38,350 bases of DNA, taken from contig NZ_RJLN01000051.1 in NCBI RefSeq assembly GCF_003725545.1, forward strand, positions 1-38,350. Reading direction: 5' to 3'. The notes beneath the pieces are model-generated. The model saw only the letters and a list, made by a program, of their open reading frames with translations, was not told the origin of the DNA and ran no database searches. The position numbers and the translations under genes were made by a program. Shown here one piece after another: positions 7,944 to 16,303 of the stretch. Source of the stretch: Micromonospora solifontis (lineage in GTDB: Bacteria; Actinomycetota; Actinomycetes; Mycobacteriales; Micromonosporaceae). Each line of letters starts with the position of its first letter. The first letter of the stretch is position 1.

Positions 7944-8690
7944 TCAGCAGGGTCCGTTGCAGGCCAGCACCTTGAGCCGGTCCAGGCTGCCGTTCCAGAC
8001 GTCCTGGTCACCCGGGAAGGTGCCGGAGGAGGCCCACTGCCAGAAGGAGTACGTCCCCCAGCCGGCCGGCAGGGTGCCGACGCTGCTGGAGTAGCGCGCG
8101 ATCCAGAGCGGGTTGTTCGAGGCGAACTGCGAGGTGTTGCCGGTGCAGGTGCTCCACCAGTCGGTGGTGGTGTAGATGGTGGCCCACCTGCCGGTCCGCG
8201 CGTAGTACTGGTTGACGAACGAGGCGATCCAGCTGCGCATCGAGGCCTGGCTCAGGCCGTAGCAGGTGGAGCCGTACGGGTTGTACTCGATGTCGAGCGC
8301 GCCCGGCAGGGTCTTGCCGTCCTTGGACCAGCCGCCCCCGTGGTCCACGAAGTAGTTGGCCTGGGTGGCGCCGCTCGTGGTGTCCGGCCGGGCGAAGTGG
8401 TACGACCCGCGGATCATGCCGACGTTGTAGGAGCCGTTGTACTGCTGGGCGAAGTACGGGTTGGTGTAGTAGGTGCCCTCGGTGGCCTTGACGTAGGCGA
8501 ACCGGGCGCCGTTGTTCCAGGCGGCGGACCAGTTCACGTTGCCCTGGTAGCTGGAGACGTCCATGCCGGGCAGGCCGCTCGGGGCGGCGCTGGCGGGCGT
8601 GGCGCCGAGGGTGACCGAGGCGGTCAGGGTGACCGTGGCGAACAGGGCGGCGGCGGCGGTGCGCAGCGCCGATCGCAGGGGACGGTGCAT
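7944..8690 (-). CDS. Secreted GH25 lysozyme (muramidase)
   Basis: A 248-aa protein with a Sec-type signal peptide (about residues 1-36, ending ASAAP) and a complete GH25 barrel. It begins at GMDVSSYQGNVNW (D44), continues with FAYVKATEGTYY and GSYHFARP, and has the catalytic DxE at D133/E135 (ALDIEYNP), then IYTTTDWW and YSFWQWASSG. It hydrolyses the beta-1,4 bond between MurNAc and GlcNAc. The ATG at 8690 is preceded by GGGAGGAAAC. No separate cell-wall-binding domain is present. The A+T-rich promoter region lies between this gene and the divergent DGPF operon. Confidence 0.94.
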   Translation of the reverse strand: MHRPLRSALRTAAAALFATVTLTASVTLGATPASAAPSGLPGMDVSSYQGNVNWSAAWNNGARFAYVKATEGTYYTNPYFAQQYNGSYNVGMIRGSYHFARPDTTSGATQANYFVDHGGGWSKDGKTLPGALDIEYNPYGSTCYGLSQASMRSWIASFVNQYYARTGRWATIYTTTDWWSTCTGNTSQFASNNPLWIARYSSSVGTLPAGWGTYSFWQWASSGTFPGDQDVWNGSLDRLKVLACNGPC

Positions 8691-8739
8691 GTTTCCTCCC
8701 TGGGGGTTGCCGCGTGCGGCGGCGGGAGCCTGACGAAAG

Positions 8740-8815
8740 GAACTGTCAGTATTACGTCACACTGCGGAGATTTTTTGCAATAGATGTATGGAAGATTTTC
8801 TCTATCTTCGGATCG
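8740..8815. promoter_or_regulatory. A+T-rich promoter region with a dyad, upstream of the GH25 gene
   Basis: Base composition drops abruptly here within a very GC-rich setting. On the minus strand a -10-like TAATACT lies near 8750-8756. Further out, GAAGAT (8791-8796) and ATCTTC (8804-8809) form a 6-bp inverted repeat with a 7-bp spacer. This is a plausible promoter and operator for the muramidase gene; the regulator is unknown. Confidence 0.4.
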
Positions 8816-8849
8816 GTGGGCGGGGTCCGGGAAAGTTCGCCGCCCGGCA

Positions 8850-8873
8850 TGTCGATACCGGCCCCGCCCGATC
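8850..8873 (+). promoter_or_regulatory. Candidate ECF42-type promoter of the DGPF/sigma operon
   Basis: TGTCGA at 8850-8855 followed by CGATC at 8869-8873, 56 bp before the DGPF start codon. From memory, ECF42 sigma factors recognise a TGTCGA -35 element and a CGA/TC -10 element in front of their linked DGPF genes, which would make this operon self-activating. The spacing here should be checked against that consensus. Confidence 0.5.
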
Positions 8874-8928
8874 GTGTGGAGGGTGGAGGGGACGGCACGA
8901 CGCCGGCCCGCCGGACGAGGAGGACCAC

Positions 8929-9279
8929 GTGAAGCAGTACCTGATCAGCATGTACCAGCCGGCCGGCGCGGAGCTGCCGGACCCGGAGTTCCTGGCCGGG
9001 GTGATGCGGGAGGTCGACGCGATCGGCCGGGAGCTGAAGGAGTCCGGCAACTGGGTCTTCGGCAACGGCCTGCACGCGCCGGAGACCGCGACCGTGCTGC
9101 GCCCGAAGGGCGACGAGGTGCTGGTCACCGACGGGCCATACGTGGAGGGGAAGGAGTACCTGGGCGGCATCACCGTCATCACCGCGCCCGACCTCGACGC
9201 CGCCCTCGAGTGGGCCCGCCGGTACGCCCTGGCCACCACCCTGCCCGTCGAGGTGCGCCCGTTCCAGGGCGAGGCATGA
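8929..9279 (+). CDS. DGPF-domain (YCII-related) protein
   Basis: A 116-aa YCII-related protein: KQYLISMYQPAG, then LKESGNWVFGNGLHAPETAT, the DGPF-type motif as DGPYVEGKEYLGG, and a C-terminal VEVRPFQG. DGPF proteins are the regular genomic partner of ECF42 sigma factors; their biochemical activity is unknown. The GTG at 8929 has GAGGAGGA at optimal distance. The stop overlaps the sigma-factor start (ATGA), so the two are translationally coupled. A TGTCGA...CGATC promoter lies upstream. Confidence 0.9.
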   Translation: MKQYLISMYQPAGAELPDPEFLAGVMREVDAIGRELKESGNWVFGNGLHAPETATVLRPKGDEVLVTDGPYVEGKEYLGGITVITAPDLDAALEWARRYALATTLPVEVRPFQGEA

Positions 9280-10496
9280 CGGGACCGTCGCACGTCGAAC
9301 GGGCCTTCCGGGCGGAGTACGGCCGGGCGGTCGCCGTCCTGGTCCGCCTGCTCGGCGACATCGACCTGGCCGAGGAGGCGGTGCAGGAGGCGTTCGCCAC
9401 GGCCGTGGACCGGTGGGCCGTCGACGGTCCGCCGCCCAGCCCCGCCGGGTGGATCATCACGACCGCGCGGAACCGGGCCATCGACCGGCTGCGCCGCGAC
9501 GCCTCCCGGGCCGACCGGCACGCGCAGGCAGCCCTCCTGTACGCCCCCGACCCGCCAGCCGAGGAGGGCCCTGTGCGCGACGACCGGCTCCGCCTGATCT
9601 TCACCTGCTGCCACCCGGCGCTGGGCACCGCCGCCCGGGTGGCGCTGACCCTGCGGCTGCTCGGCGGCCTGAGCACCGCCGAGATCGCCCGGGCCTTCCT
9701 GGTACCCGAGCCGACCATGGCGCAGCGCCTGGTCCGCGCCAAGGCCAAGATCCGCGACGCCCGGATCCCGTACCGGGTGCCGCGCGACGCGGACCTGCCC
9801 GACCGGCTGCAGGCCGTGCTCGCCGTGCTCTACCTGATCTTCACCGCGGGGCACACGGCCGGCTCGGGGGAGCGGCCGGTCCGCGACGAGCTGTGCGCCG
9901 AGGCGATCCGGCTGGGCCGGCTGCTCGCCCGGTTGATGCCGGACGAGCCTGAGGTGCTCGGCCTGCTCGCGCTGATGCTGCTCACCGAGGCGCGCCGCCC
10001 CGCCCGGGTGGCGCCCGACGGCGCCCTGGTGCCGCTCGCCGAGCAGGACCGGGCCTGCTGGGACCGGGCGCTGATCGCCGAGGGGCAGGCGCTGGTCCGC
10101 CGCTGCCTGCGACGGAACCGGCCCGGCCCGTACCAGATCCAGGCCGCGATCGGCGCGGTGCACAGCGATGCGGCCACCGCCGCCGACACCGACTGGACTC
10201 AGATCCTCGCCCTGTACGACCAGCTCACCGCCTGCGCCCCCGGCCCGGTGGTGGCGCTGAACCGGGCCGTCGCGCTGGCCGAGGTGCACGGCCCGGCGGC
10301 CGCGCTGGCCGAGGTGGACCGGCTCGACCTGGCCCGCTACCACGTCTTCCACGCCGTCCGCGCCGACCTGCTGCGCCGGCTCGACCGGCCCGCCGAGGCC
10401 GCCCGCGCGTACCAGGCGGCGATCGACCACACCGGGAACGCGGCCGAGCGGGCCCATCTGTCCCGCGCCCGGGACCTGCTGAGGAGTGTCGAATGA
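9276..10496 (+). CDS. ECF42-type RNA polymerase sigma factor with long C-terminal domain
   Basis: 406 aa, about twice the length of an ordinary ECF sigma factor. Region 2 is at roughly residues 8-75 (AFRAEYGRAVAVLVRLLGDI, AEEAVQEAFATAVDRW, PAGWIITTARNRAIDRLRRD) and region 4 at about 110-160 (ALTLRLLGGLSTAEIARAFL, TMAQRLVRAKAKIRDA). The remaining roughly 240 residues are a helical TPR-like extension (YLIFTAGHTA, GLLALMLLTEARRPAR, ALNRAVALAEVHGPAAAL) that in ECF42 proteins is needed for activity in place of an anti-sigma factor. It overlaps the DGPF gene upstream and the SMP-30 gene downstream by 4 bp each, so all three form one operon. Confidence 0.92.
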   Translation: MTGPSHVERAFRAEYGRAVAVLVRLLGDIDLAEEAVQEAFATAVDRWAVDGPPPSPAGWIITTARNRAIDRLRRDASRADRHAQAALLYAPDPPAEEGPVRDDRLRLIFTCCHPALGTAARVALTLRLLGGLSTAEIARAFLVPEPTMAQRLVRAKAKIRDARIPYRVPRDADLPDRLQAVLAVLYLIFTAGHTAGSGERPVRDELCAEAIRLGRLLARLMPDEPEVLGLLALMLLTEARRPARVAPDGALVPLAEQDRACWDRALIAEGQALVRRCLRRNRPGPYQIQAAIGAVHSDAATAADTDWTQILALYDQLTACAPGPVVALNRAVALAEVHGPAAALAEVDRLDLARYHVFHAVRADLLRRLDRPAEAARAYQAAIDHTGNAAERAHLSRARDLLRSVE

Positions 10497-11329
10497 GCGA
10501 ACCCCGCATCCTGCTGGACGGACTGGCGTTCGGGGAGTCGCCCCGCTGGCACGACGGACGGCTCTGGCTCGCCGACTGGGGCGCGGGGGAGGTGCTGGCC
10601 GTCGACGACGCCGGCCGGACCGAGGTGGCGGCCCGGGTGGACGGGCTGCCGACCTGCCTCGACTGGCTGCCCGACGGGCGGCTGCTGGTGGTCGCCGGGC
10701 GTGCCGGCCGGTTGCTGCGCCAGGAGCCCGACGGCACCCTGGACCCGTACGCCGACCTGGCCGGGCTGGTGCCGCACCCCTGGAACGAGGTGGTCACCGA
10801 CGCCCGGGGCAACGCGTACGTGAACACGATCGGCTTCGACTTCCCCGGCGGGGAGTACGCGCCCGGCGCCATCGCCCTGGTCAAGCCGGACGGGGCGGCC
10901 CGGATCGTCGCCGACGACGTCGCCTTCCCCAACGGGATGGCGCTCACCCCGGACGGGCGCACGCTGATCGTCGCCGAGTCGTACGCGTCCCGGCTCACCG
11001 GCTACGACGTCGCCGCCGACGGCTCGCTCACCGGTCGGCGGGTCTGGGCGACCGTGCCGGACTCCGCGCCGGACGGCATCTGCCTCGACGCCGACGGTGC
11101 CGTCTGGTACGGCGACGTGCCGAACCGGTGCGCGGTCCGGGTCGCCGAGGGCGGCCGGGTGCTCGACCGGATCGACCTGGACCGCGGCTGCTTCGCCTGC
11201 GCCCTCGGCGGTCCGGACACCCGAACCCTGTTCCTGGTCGCGACGGAGTGGAGCCTGGCGGCGCTGGCCGGTGGGCCGCGCACCGGTCGGGTGCTGACCG
11301 TGCCCGCGCCGGCCCCGGCCGCCGGGTGA
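10493..11329 (+). CDS. SMP-30/gluconolactonase-like beta-propeller protein
   Basis: 278 aa without a signal peptide, so cytoplasmic. SMP-30/gluconolactonase/LRE signatures are GLAFGESPRWHDGRLWLADW (conserved metal-ligand E in FGESPRW), WNEVVTDARGNAYVNTIGFD (N), VAFPNGMALTPDGRTLIVAES (N) and APDGICLDADGAVWYGD (D). The family hydrolyses lactones with a divalent metal; the substrate is unknown. The ATG overlaps the sigma factor stop, making it the third gene of the DGPF-ECF42 operon, so its expression should follow the sigma factor. Confidence 0.9.
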   Translation: MSEPRILLDGLAFGESPRWHDGRLWLADWGAGEVLAVDDAGRTEVAARVDGLPTCLDWLPDGRLLVVAGRAGRLLRQEPDGTLDPYADLAGLVPHPWNEVVTDARGNAYVNTIGFDFPGGEYAPGAIALVKPDGAARIVADDVAFPNGMALTPDGRTLIVAESYASRLTGYDVAADGSLTGRRVWATVPDSAPDGICLDADGAVWYGDVPNRCAVRVAEGGRVLDRIDLDRGCFACALGGPDTRTLFLVATEWSLAALAGGPRTGRVLTVPAPAPAAG

Positions 11330-11338
11330 TCGGGCGGT

Positions 11339-11374
11339 CCGGTGCGGTTGACGGTGGCCGCGCAACCGCACCGG
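11339..11374. terminator. Bidirectional stem-loop between SMP-30 gene and pobA remnant
   Basis: Perfect 12-bp arms CCGGTGCGGTTG (11339-11350) and CAACCGCACCGG (11363-11374) with a 12-nt loop. It lies in the 82-bp gap between two convergent genes, so it probably terminates transcription from both sides. Confidence 0.65.
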
Positions 11375-11411
11375 GGAGCGCTGGCGCCGGCTCCTGGCCG
11401 ACGGGCGGCTG

Positions 11412-12505
11412 TCACACCTCGGGCAGGCCGACGTAGTTCTCGGCCAGGCTGGTCGCGTACGCGCGGGACGTCGCCACGTAGCGCAGCGTCGAGGTCTGCA
11501 GCTTCGCCTCGTACGCGTCCTGCCCGTCCAGCCGGTGCAGCATGGAGGCCATCCACCAGGAGAAGTGCTGCGCCCGCCAGACCCGACGCAGCGCGGTACC
11601 GGAGTAGTTCTCCAGCAGGTCGGTACGCCCCTCGCCGTACCAGGCGGCGAAGGCGTCGCCGAGCAGGGCGACGTCGGCGAGCGCCAGGTTCATCCCCTTG
11701 GCGCCGGTCGGCGGGACGATGTGAACGGCGTCCCCCGCCAGGTACAGCCGCCTCCACTGCATCGGCTCGACCACGAAGCTGCGCATCGGCGTGATGCCCT
11801 TCTCCAGGATCGGCCCCTCGTTGAGCGACCAGCCCGGCACGGTCTCCAGCCGGGCCCGCAACTCCGCCCAGATCCGCTCGTCCGGCCAGGCGTTGATGTC
11901 CTCGTCGGGGGCCACCTGCAGGTAGAGCCGGGAGATCTCCGGCGAGCGCAGGCTGTAGAGGGCGAAGCCGCGCTCGTGGTTGGCGTAGATGAGCTCCTCC
12001 ACGGCCGGTGCAGCGGCGGCGAGGATGCCCAGCCAGGCGAACGGGTACGTCCGCTCGTACGTGGTCAGCACGCCGTCGGGCACCGCGCCCCGGCTCACCC
12101 CGTGGAAGCCGTCGCAGCCGGCCACGAAGTCGCAGTGCAGCTCCTCCGCCGTGCACCGACTACAAGACCGCGCTGCACCTGATGCGGACCGGCGCGGCCG
12201 GCGTCATCGTCCACGGTGATGGCCCGCCCGGTCAGCTCGGTCATCGGGACCCGGTGCGACTCCCCGTCGAAGCGCAACTCGATGCCCTCGTGCCGCATCC
12301 CCTCCCGGTCGAGCCGGTCGCCGAGCCCGGTGCGCCGCAGCAGGTCGACCGAGCCCTGTTCGAGCACCCCGGCCCGGACCCGCTGCTCCACGTACGCCCG
12401 GCTGCGGCACTCGAGCACCACCGATTCGATCCCGGCCAGGTGCAGCAGGTGCGCGAGCATGAGTCCCGCCGGTCCCGCCCCGACGATGCCGACCTGCGTA
12501 CGCAT
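11412..12505 (-). pseudogene. pobA: 4-hydroxybenzoate 3-monooxygenase (PobA), internally deleted
   Basis: PobA is an FAD monooxygenase of about 390 aa that converts 4-hydroxybenzoate to protocatechuate. The N-terminal part is clear in one frame (12505 to about 12212: VGIVGAGPAGLMLAHLLHLA, the FAD-binding GxGxxG, then RAGVLEQGSVDLL and LTGRAITV). The C-terminal part is clear in another (about 12156 to 11412: LHCDFVAGCDGFHGVSR, YLAGDAVHIVPPTGAKGMNL, ENYVGLPEV). The roughly 45 residues normally between them, including the YGQTEV region, are missing. They are replaced by about 55 bp of unrelated sequence that also breaks the frame. The gene cannot make a working enzyme as read. No protocatechuate pathway genes are nearby. 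Confidence 0.85.
12157..12211 (+). other. Short GuaB3/IMPDH-like fragment inside pobA
   Basis: Read on the plus strand, this segment encodes DYKTALHLMRTGAAGVIV, which matches my memory of a conserved stretch of actinobacterial GuaB3 (IMP dehydrogenase family protein). It fills exactly the gap where PobA has lost its internal segment and lies in reverse orientation to pobA. It is not a gene, but looks like filler DNA copied or captured during break repair. Confidence 0.6.
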
Positions 12506-12705
12506 CCGTGCCTCCTCGCTCGCCCGCCGCTCGTCCCGTAGCCTGCCCGATCCGTCGGGTCGGCGCCGCCCCTGCTTTCCGCCCAGCGGAAGGCCCCGGG
12601 GACCGGTGGCCGGCGGGTGCCCCGGTGGATGGCGGCCGGGCCCGGAGTGCCTAGCCTGTGCTCCGGAGGCCCGCGTACCTGGGCGCGGAGCATCGGGGAG
12701 GACAG

Positions 12706-13908
12706 ATGGAGCACCGCACCGCCGAGGCGACCGTGACCGTGACGCGCGACGGCCGGCCGCTGGCCGGCCAGGAGGTGACCGTCGCGCAGCGCGACCACGA
12801 CTTCCTGTTCGGCTGCATCGGCTTCGAGTTCATCGACCTCGCGAACGGCGCCGGCACGGAGCTGGACCGACGTGTCGCGCGGGAGTGGTTCGAGCTGTTC
12901 AACTTCGCCACCCTGCCGTTCTACTGGGGCCGCTTCGAGCCGGAGCGCGGCAGGCCGGACACCGCGCGCCTGCTGGCCACGGCCCGCTGGTTCGCGGAAC
13001 GCGGCTGTCCGGTCAAGGGCCACCCCCTGGCCTGGCACACGGTGACCGCCGACTGGCTTCGCGACCTGCCCACCGACGAGATCGCCCAGGTGCAGCGGGA
13101 CCGGATCACCCGCGAGGTCACCGACTTCGCCGGGGTGATCGACGCGTGGGACGTGATCAACGAGGTCGTGATCATGCCGATCTTCGACCGGGACGACAAC
13201 GGCATCACCCGCCTCTGCCGCGACCTGGGCCGCATCCCGATGGTCCGGATGGCGTTCGACGCCGCCCGGGCCGCGAACCCGCACGCCACGCTGCTGCTCA
13301 ACGACTTCGACATGTCGGCGGCCTATGAGTGCCTGATCGAGGGGGTGCTGGAGGCCGGCGTGCGGATCGACGCGCTCGGCCTGCAGAGCCACATGCACCA
13401 GGGCTACTGGGGCGAGGAGAAGACGCTGGCGATCTTGGACAGGTTCGCCCGCTACGGACTGCCGATCCACTTCACCGAGACCACGATCGTGTCCGGTCAC
13501 CTGATGCCGCCGGAGATCGTCGACCTGAACGACTACCAGATCCCGGACTGGCCGACGACTCCCGAGGGCGAGCAGCGCCAGGCCGACGAGATCGTCCGGC
13601 ACTACCGCACCCTCCTGTCCCACCCGTCCGTACAGGCCATCACCTACTGGGGCATCAGCGACAGCGGCTGGCTGGGCGCGCCGGGCGGCTTCCTGCGCGT
13701 CGACGGCAGCCGCAAGCCTTCGTACGAGGCCCTGCACGGGCTGATCAAGGGCGAGTGGTGGCTGCCACCCACCGCTCTGGTCGCGGACGCGCAGGGCCGC
13801 GTCCGGTTCCGGGGGTTTCTCGGCTCGTACGAGGTGAGCGCCGCCGGCCGTACGACGACGGTGCGCCTCGACACCCCCGGCGAGTTGGCGCTCGACGCGG
13901 CCCTCTGA
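12706..13908 (+). CDS. GH10 endo-beta-1,4-xylanase-like glycoside hydrolase
   Basis: A 400-aa GH10 barrel. The acid/base is E153 in AWDVINEVV and the nucleophile is E258 in HFTETTIV; other conserved segments are FYWGRFEPERG, VKGHPLAWHT, LLLNDFDM, LGLQSHMHQGYW and ITYWGISDSG. Short beta-strand stretches at both ends (ATVTVTRDGRPLAGQEV and FLGSYEVSAAGRTTTVRLDT) look like small accessory beta domains. There is no signal peptide and no carbohydrate-binding module, unlike most actinomycete xylanases, so it may act in the cytoplasm on imported oligosaccharides. The ATG at 12706 follows GGGGAGGAC. A -10-like TAGCCT lies at 12652-12657. Confidence 0.92.
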   Translation: MEHRTAEATVTVTRDGRPLAGQEVTVAQRDHDFLFGCIGFEFIDLANGAGTELDRRVAREWFELFNFATLPFYWGRFEPERGRPDTARLLATARWFAERGCPVKGHPLAWHTVTADWLRDLPTDEIAQVQRDRITREVTDFAGVIDAWDVINEVVIMPIFDRDDNGITRLCRDLGRIPMVRMAFDAARAANPHATLLLNDFDMSAAYECLIEGVLEAGVRIDALGLQSHMHQGYWGEEKTLAILDRFARYGLPIHFTETTIVSGHLMPPEIVDLNDYQIPDWPTTPEGEQRQADEIVRHYRTLLSHPSVQAITYWGISDSGWLGAPGGFLRVDGSRKPSYEALHGLIKGEWWLPPTALVADAQGRVRFRGFLGSYEVSAAGRTTTVRLDTPGELALDAAL

Positions 13909-13986
13909 CCGGCGAGGCCGCGAATACGCGGACCTGGCCGTGCCGGTGGGGGTGGCGAGGGGCCGGTGCGCCGCGTCCGGCCGGAG

Positions 13987-14403
13987 TCAGTCGCGCAGGG
14001 TACGCAGGATGCGGGCCAGGTCGGCGCGGTCGCCGTCGCTGAGTTCGCCGAAGAACTGCTCCGCCTCGGCGGCCCGAGCGGCGCGGATCGCCGCGCCGAC
14101 CCGGGTGCCCTCCTCGGTGAGCGCGACCAGCGTCGCCCGTCGGTCCGCCGGATCGGGCTGGCGCGCCACGAGTCCGCGCTCCTCGATGCCGTCGACCACC
14201 TCGGTGGCCGAGCGGGGCGCGATGTGCAGGTGGTCGGCGAGTGCGCTGAGCCGCAGCGGGCCGTGCCGTAGCAGCACGGCGAGCGCGCGGGCGTGCCCTG
14301 GGTTGATCTCCCAGGGTTCGAGGGTGCGCCGGGCCTGGTGGCGCAGCCGCCGGGCCACCGCCCAGAAGGTCTCGGCCAGGCTCTCCTCGTCGCTGTCGCT
14401 CAC
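13987..14403 (-). CDS. MarR-family transcriptional regulator
   Basis: 138 aa with the MarR winged helix: LEPWEINPGHARALAVLLRH, LSALADHLHIAPRSATEVVD (recognition helix), GIEERGLVARQPDPADRRAT (wing with the DxRxx motif) and LVALTEEGTRV. It is divergent from an ABC exporter gene 82 bp away, the usual layout of a drug-responsive repressor and its target. The shared intergenic region holds three overlapping dyads. The inducing ligand cannot be predicted. Confidence 0.93.
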   Translation of the reverse strand: MSDSDEESLAETFWAVARRLRHQARRTLEPWEINPGHARALAVLLRHGPLRLSALADHLHIAPRSATEVVDGIEERGLVARQPDPADRRATLVALTEEGTRVGAAIRAARAAEAEQFFGELSDGDRADLARILRTLRD

Positions 14404-14412
14404 CCGGAATAC

Positions 14413-14456
14413 GGTAGCAGCTCGTACTGTTGCTACCTCATGATGAGGTTACCTCA
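14413..14456. promoter_or_regulatory. Candidate MarR operators between marR-like gene and ABC exporter
   Basis: Three dyads lie in 44 bp: GGTAGCA (14413-14419) with TGCTACC (14431-14437), ACCTCA (14435-14440) with TGAGGT (14444-14449), and TGAGG (14444-14448) with CCTCA (14452-14456). They sit between divergent start codons, where a MarR repressor would block both promoters. Confidence 0.6.
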
Positions 14457-14485
14457 GTACATCCCCCGACGAGAGAGAGCGCCCC

Positions 14486-16279
14486 TTGGACGGATTCCGA
14501 GACGGCCGCGGCGGCGGCCCCCGCAGCGTCACCGCCGCCGAGAAGGCCCAGGCCCGTGCGGTCCCGCTGCGCCGCATCGGCGGCCTCTTCGCCGCCCACC
14601 GCGGTCCCCTCACCCTGGTGGTGGCGATCATCGTGGCGTCGTCCGTGCTCGCCATGGCGTCGCCGTTCCTGCTGCGTACCGTGATCGACCGGGCCCTGCC
14701 GGAGCGCGACCTGACCCTGCTGGCCTGGCTGGTCGCGGGCATGGTGGCGGTGGCCGCGGTCACCGCCGTGCTCGGCGTGATCCAGACCTGGATCTCCACC
14801 CGGGTGGGCCAGCAGGTGATGCACCGGCTGCGCACCGACGTCTTCACCCACCTGCAACGCCAGTCGATCGGCTTCTTCGTCCGCACCCGCACCGGCGAGG
14901 TGCAGTCGCGGATCACCAACGACATCGGCGGCATGCAGACCGTGGTGACCTCCACCGCCACCTCGATCGCCGCCAACCTCACCACGGTGGTCGCCACCGC
15001 GATCGCCATGGTGGCGCTGAGCTGGCGGCTCTCCCTCGTGTCGGTGCTCGTGCTGCCGCCGGCCATCTGGCTGACCCGCCGGGTCGCCCGGCTGCGCCGG
15101 GAGATCACCGCCCAGCGCCAGCGGGAACTCGCCGACCTCAACGTCACCGTCGAGGAGGGCCTGTCGATCAGCGGCGTGCAGCTCGCCAAGACCCTCGGCG
15201 CCGGCGCCGCCCTGGTCGACCGGTTCACCGCCTCCTCGGCCCGCCTGGTCGACCTGGAACTCCGCTCCGAGCTGGCCGGCCGCTGGCGGATGGCCTCGAT
15301 GACGGTCATCTTCGCGGCCATCCCCGCCGTCATCTACCTCGGCGCCGGCCTGCCCGGCACCGCCGGCACCCTCACCATCGGCACCCTGGTCGCCTTCACC
15401 GCCCTGCAGGGCAGCCTCTTCCGCCCGCTGATGGGCCTGCTCAACGTGGGCGTCTCGCTGACCGCGTCGCTGGCCCTGTTCGCCCGGATCTTCGAATACC
15501 TCGACCTGCCCGTGGAGGTGGCCGACCCGCCCCGGCCGGTGGCCCTCGACCCCGCCCGCGTCCGCGGCCACCTGCGCTTCGAGGGTGTCACCTTCAGCTA
15601 CCCGGGCAGCGACACCGCCGCGGTGGCCGGGGTCAACCTGGACGTCCCGGCCGGCACCGGCCTGGCCCTGGTCGGCGAGACCGGCTCCGGCAAGAGCACC
15701 CTGGCGGCCCTGATCAGCCGGCTGCACGACCCCGACGCCGGCCGGCTCACCATCGACGGCGTCGACCTGCGCGACGTCCGCCTGGCCGACCTGGCCGCCG
15801 TCGTGGGCGTGGTCGGCCAGGAGACCTACCTGCTGCACGCCACCGTGCGGGACAACCTCCGGTACGCGAAGCCGGACGCCACCGACGCCGAGATCGAGGC
15901 CGCGGCGCGCGCCGCGCAGATCCACGACCTGATCGTCGCGCTGCCCGACGGGTACGACACGACGGTCGGCTCCCGCGGCCACCGGTTCTCCGGCGGCGAG
16001 AAGCAGCGCCTCGCCATCGCCCGCACGCTGCTGCGCGACCCGCGGATCCTGGTGCTGGACGAGGCGACCAGCGCGCTGGACACCGCGACCGAACGCGCGG
16101 TGCAGCGGGCCTTCGACGAGCTGGCCCGGGGCCGCACCGTGGTGACCATCGCCCACCGGCTCTCCACCGTCCGCCACGCCGACCGGATCGCCGTGCTGGA
16201 CCACGGCCGGATCGTCGAGTCCGGCACCCACCAGAGCCTGCTCGACCGCGCCGGCCGGTACGCGGCGCTCGCCGCCTGA
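14486..16279 (+). CDS. ABC transporter, fused permease and ATPase (MsbA/LmrA-type exporter half)
   Basis: A 597-aa half-transporter that should work as a homodimer exporting a hydrophobic compound. Residues about 35-330 form the six-helix membrane domain (LTLVVAIIVASSVLAMASPF, LLAWLVAGMVAVAAVTAVLG). The C-terminal ATPase has Walker A GETGSGKST (397-405), Q-loop GQETYLLHAT, signature FSGGEKQR, Walker B ILVLDEATSALD and H-loop IAHRLST. The start is TTG at 14486 after GAGAGAGAG; the first roughly 30 residues are Arg/Gly-rich and cytoplasmic. It is divergent from the MarR regulator, its probable repressor. Confidence 0.93.
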   Translation: MDGFRDGRGGGPRSVTAAEKAQARAVPLRRIGGLFAAHRGPLTLVVAIIVASSVLAMASPFLLRTVIDRALPERDLTLLAWLVAGMVAVAAVTAVLGVIQTWISTRVGQQVMHRLRTDVFTHLQRQSIGFFVRTRTGEVQSRITNDIGGMQTVVTSTATSIAANLTTVVATAIAMVALSWRLSLVSVLVLPPAIWLTRRVARLRREITAQRQRELADLNVTVEEGLSISGVQLAKTLGAGAALVDRFTASSARLVDLELRSELAGRWRMASMTVIFAAIPAVIYLGAGLPGTAGTLTIGTLVAFTALQGSLFRPLMGLLNVGVSLTASLALFARIFEYLDLPVEVADPPRPVALDPARVRGHLRFEGVTFSYPGSDTAAVAGVNLDVPAGTGLALVGETGSGKSTLAALISRLHDPDAGRLTIDGVDLRDVRLADLAAVVGVVGQETYLLHATVRDNLRYAKPDATDAEIEAAARAAQIHDLIVALPDGYDTTVGSRGHRFSGGEKQRLAIARTLLRDPRILVLDEATSALDTATERAVQRAFDELARGRTVVTIAHRLSTVRHADRIAVLDHGRIVESGTHQSLLDRAGRYAALAA

Positions 16280-16303
16280 GCGGCGCGTACCGGCCGGGCC
16301 GGG

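Noticed and set aside
4271..8094. Very long open frames on both strands across the ATPase, more than 1100 codons each
   Set aside because: They are Arg/Gly/Pro-rich shadows of GC-rich coding DNA. The frame with all P-type ATPase motifs is the real one.
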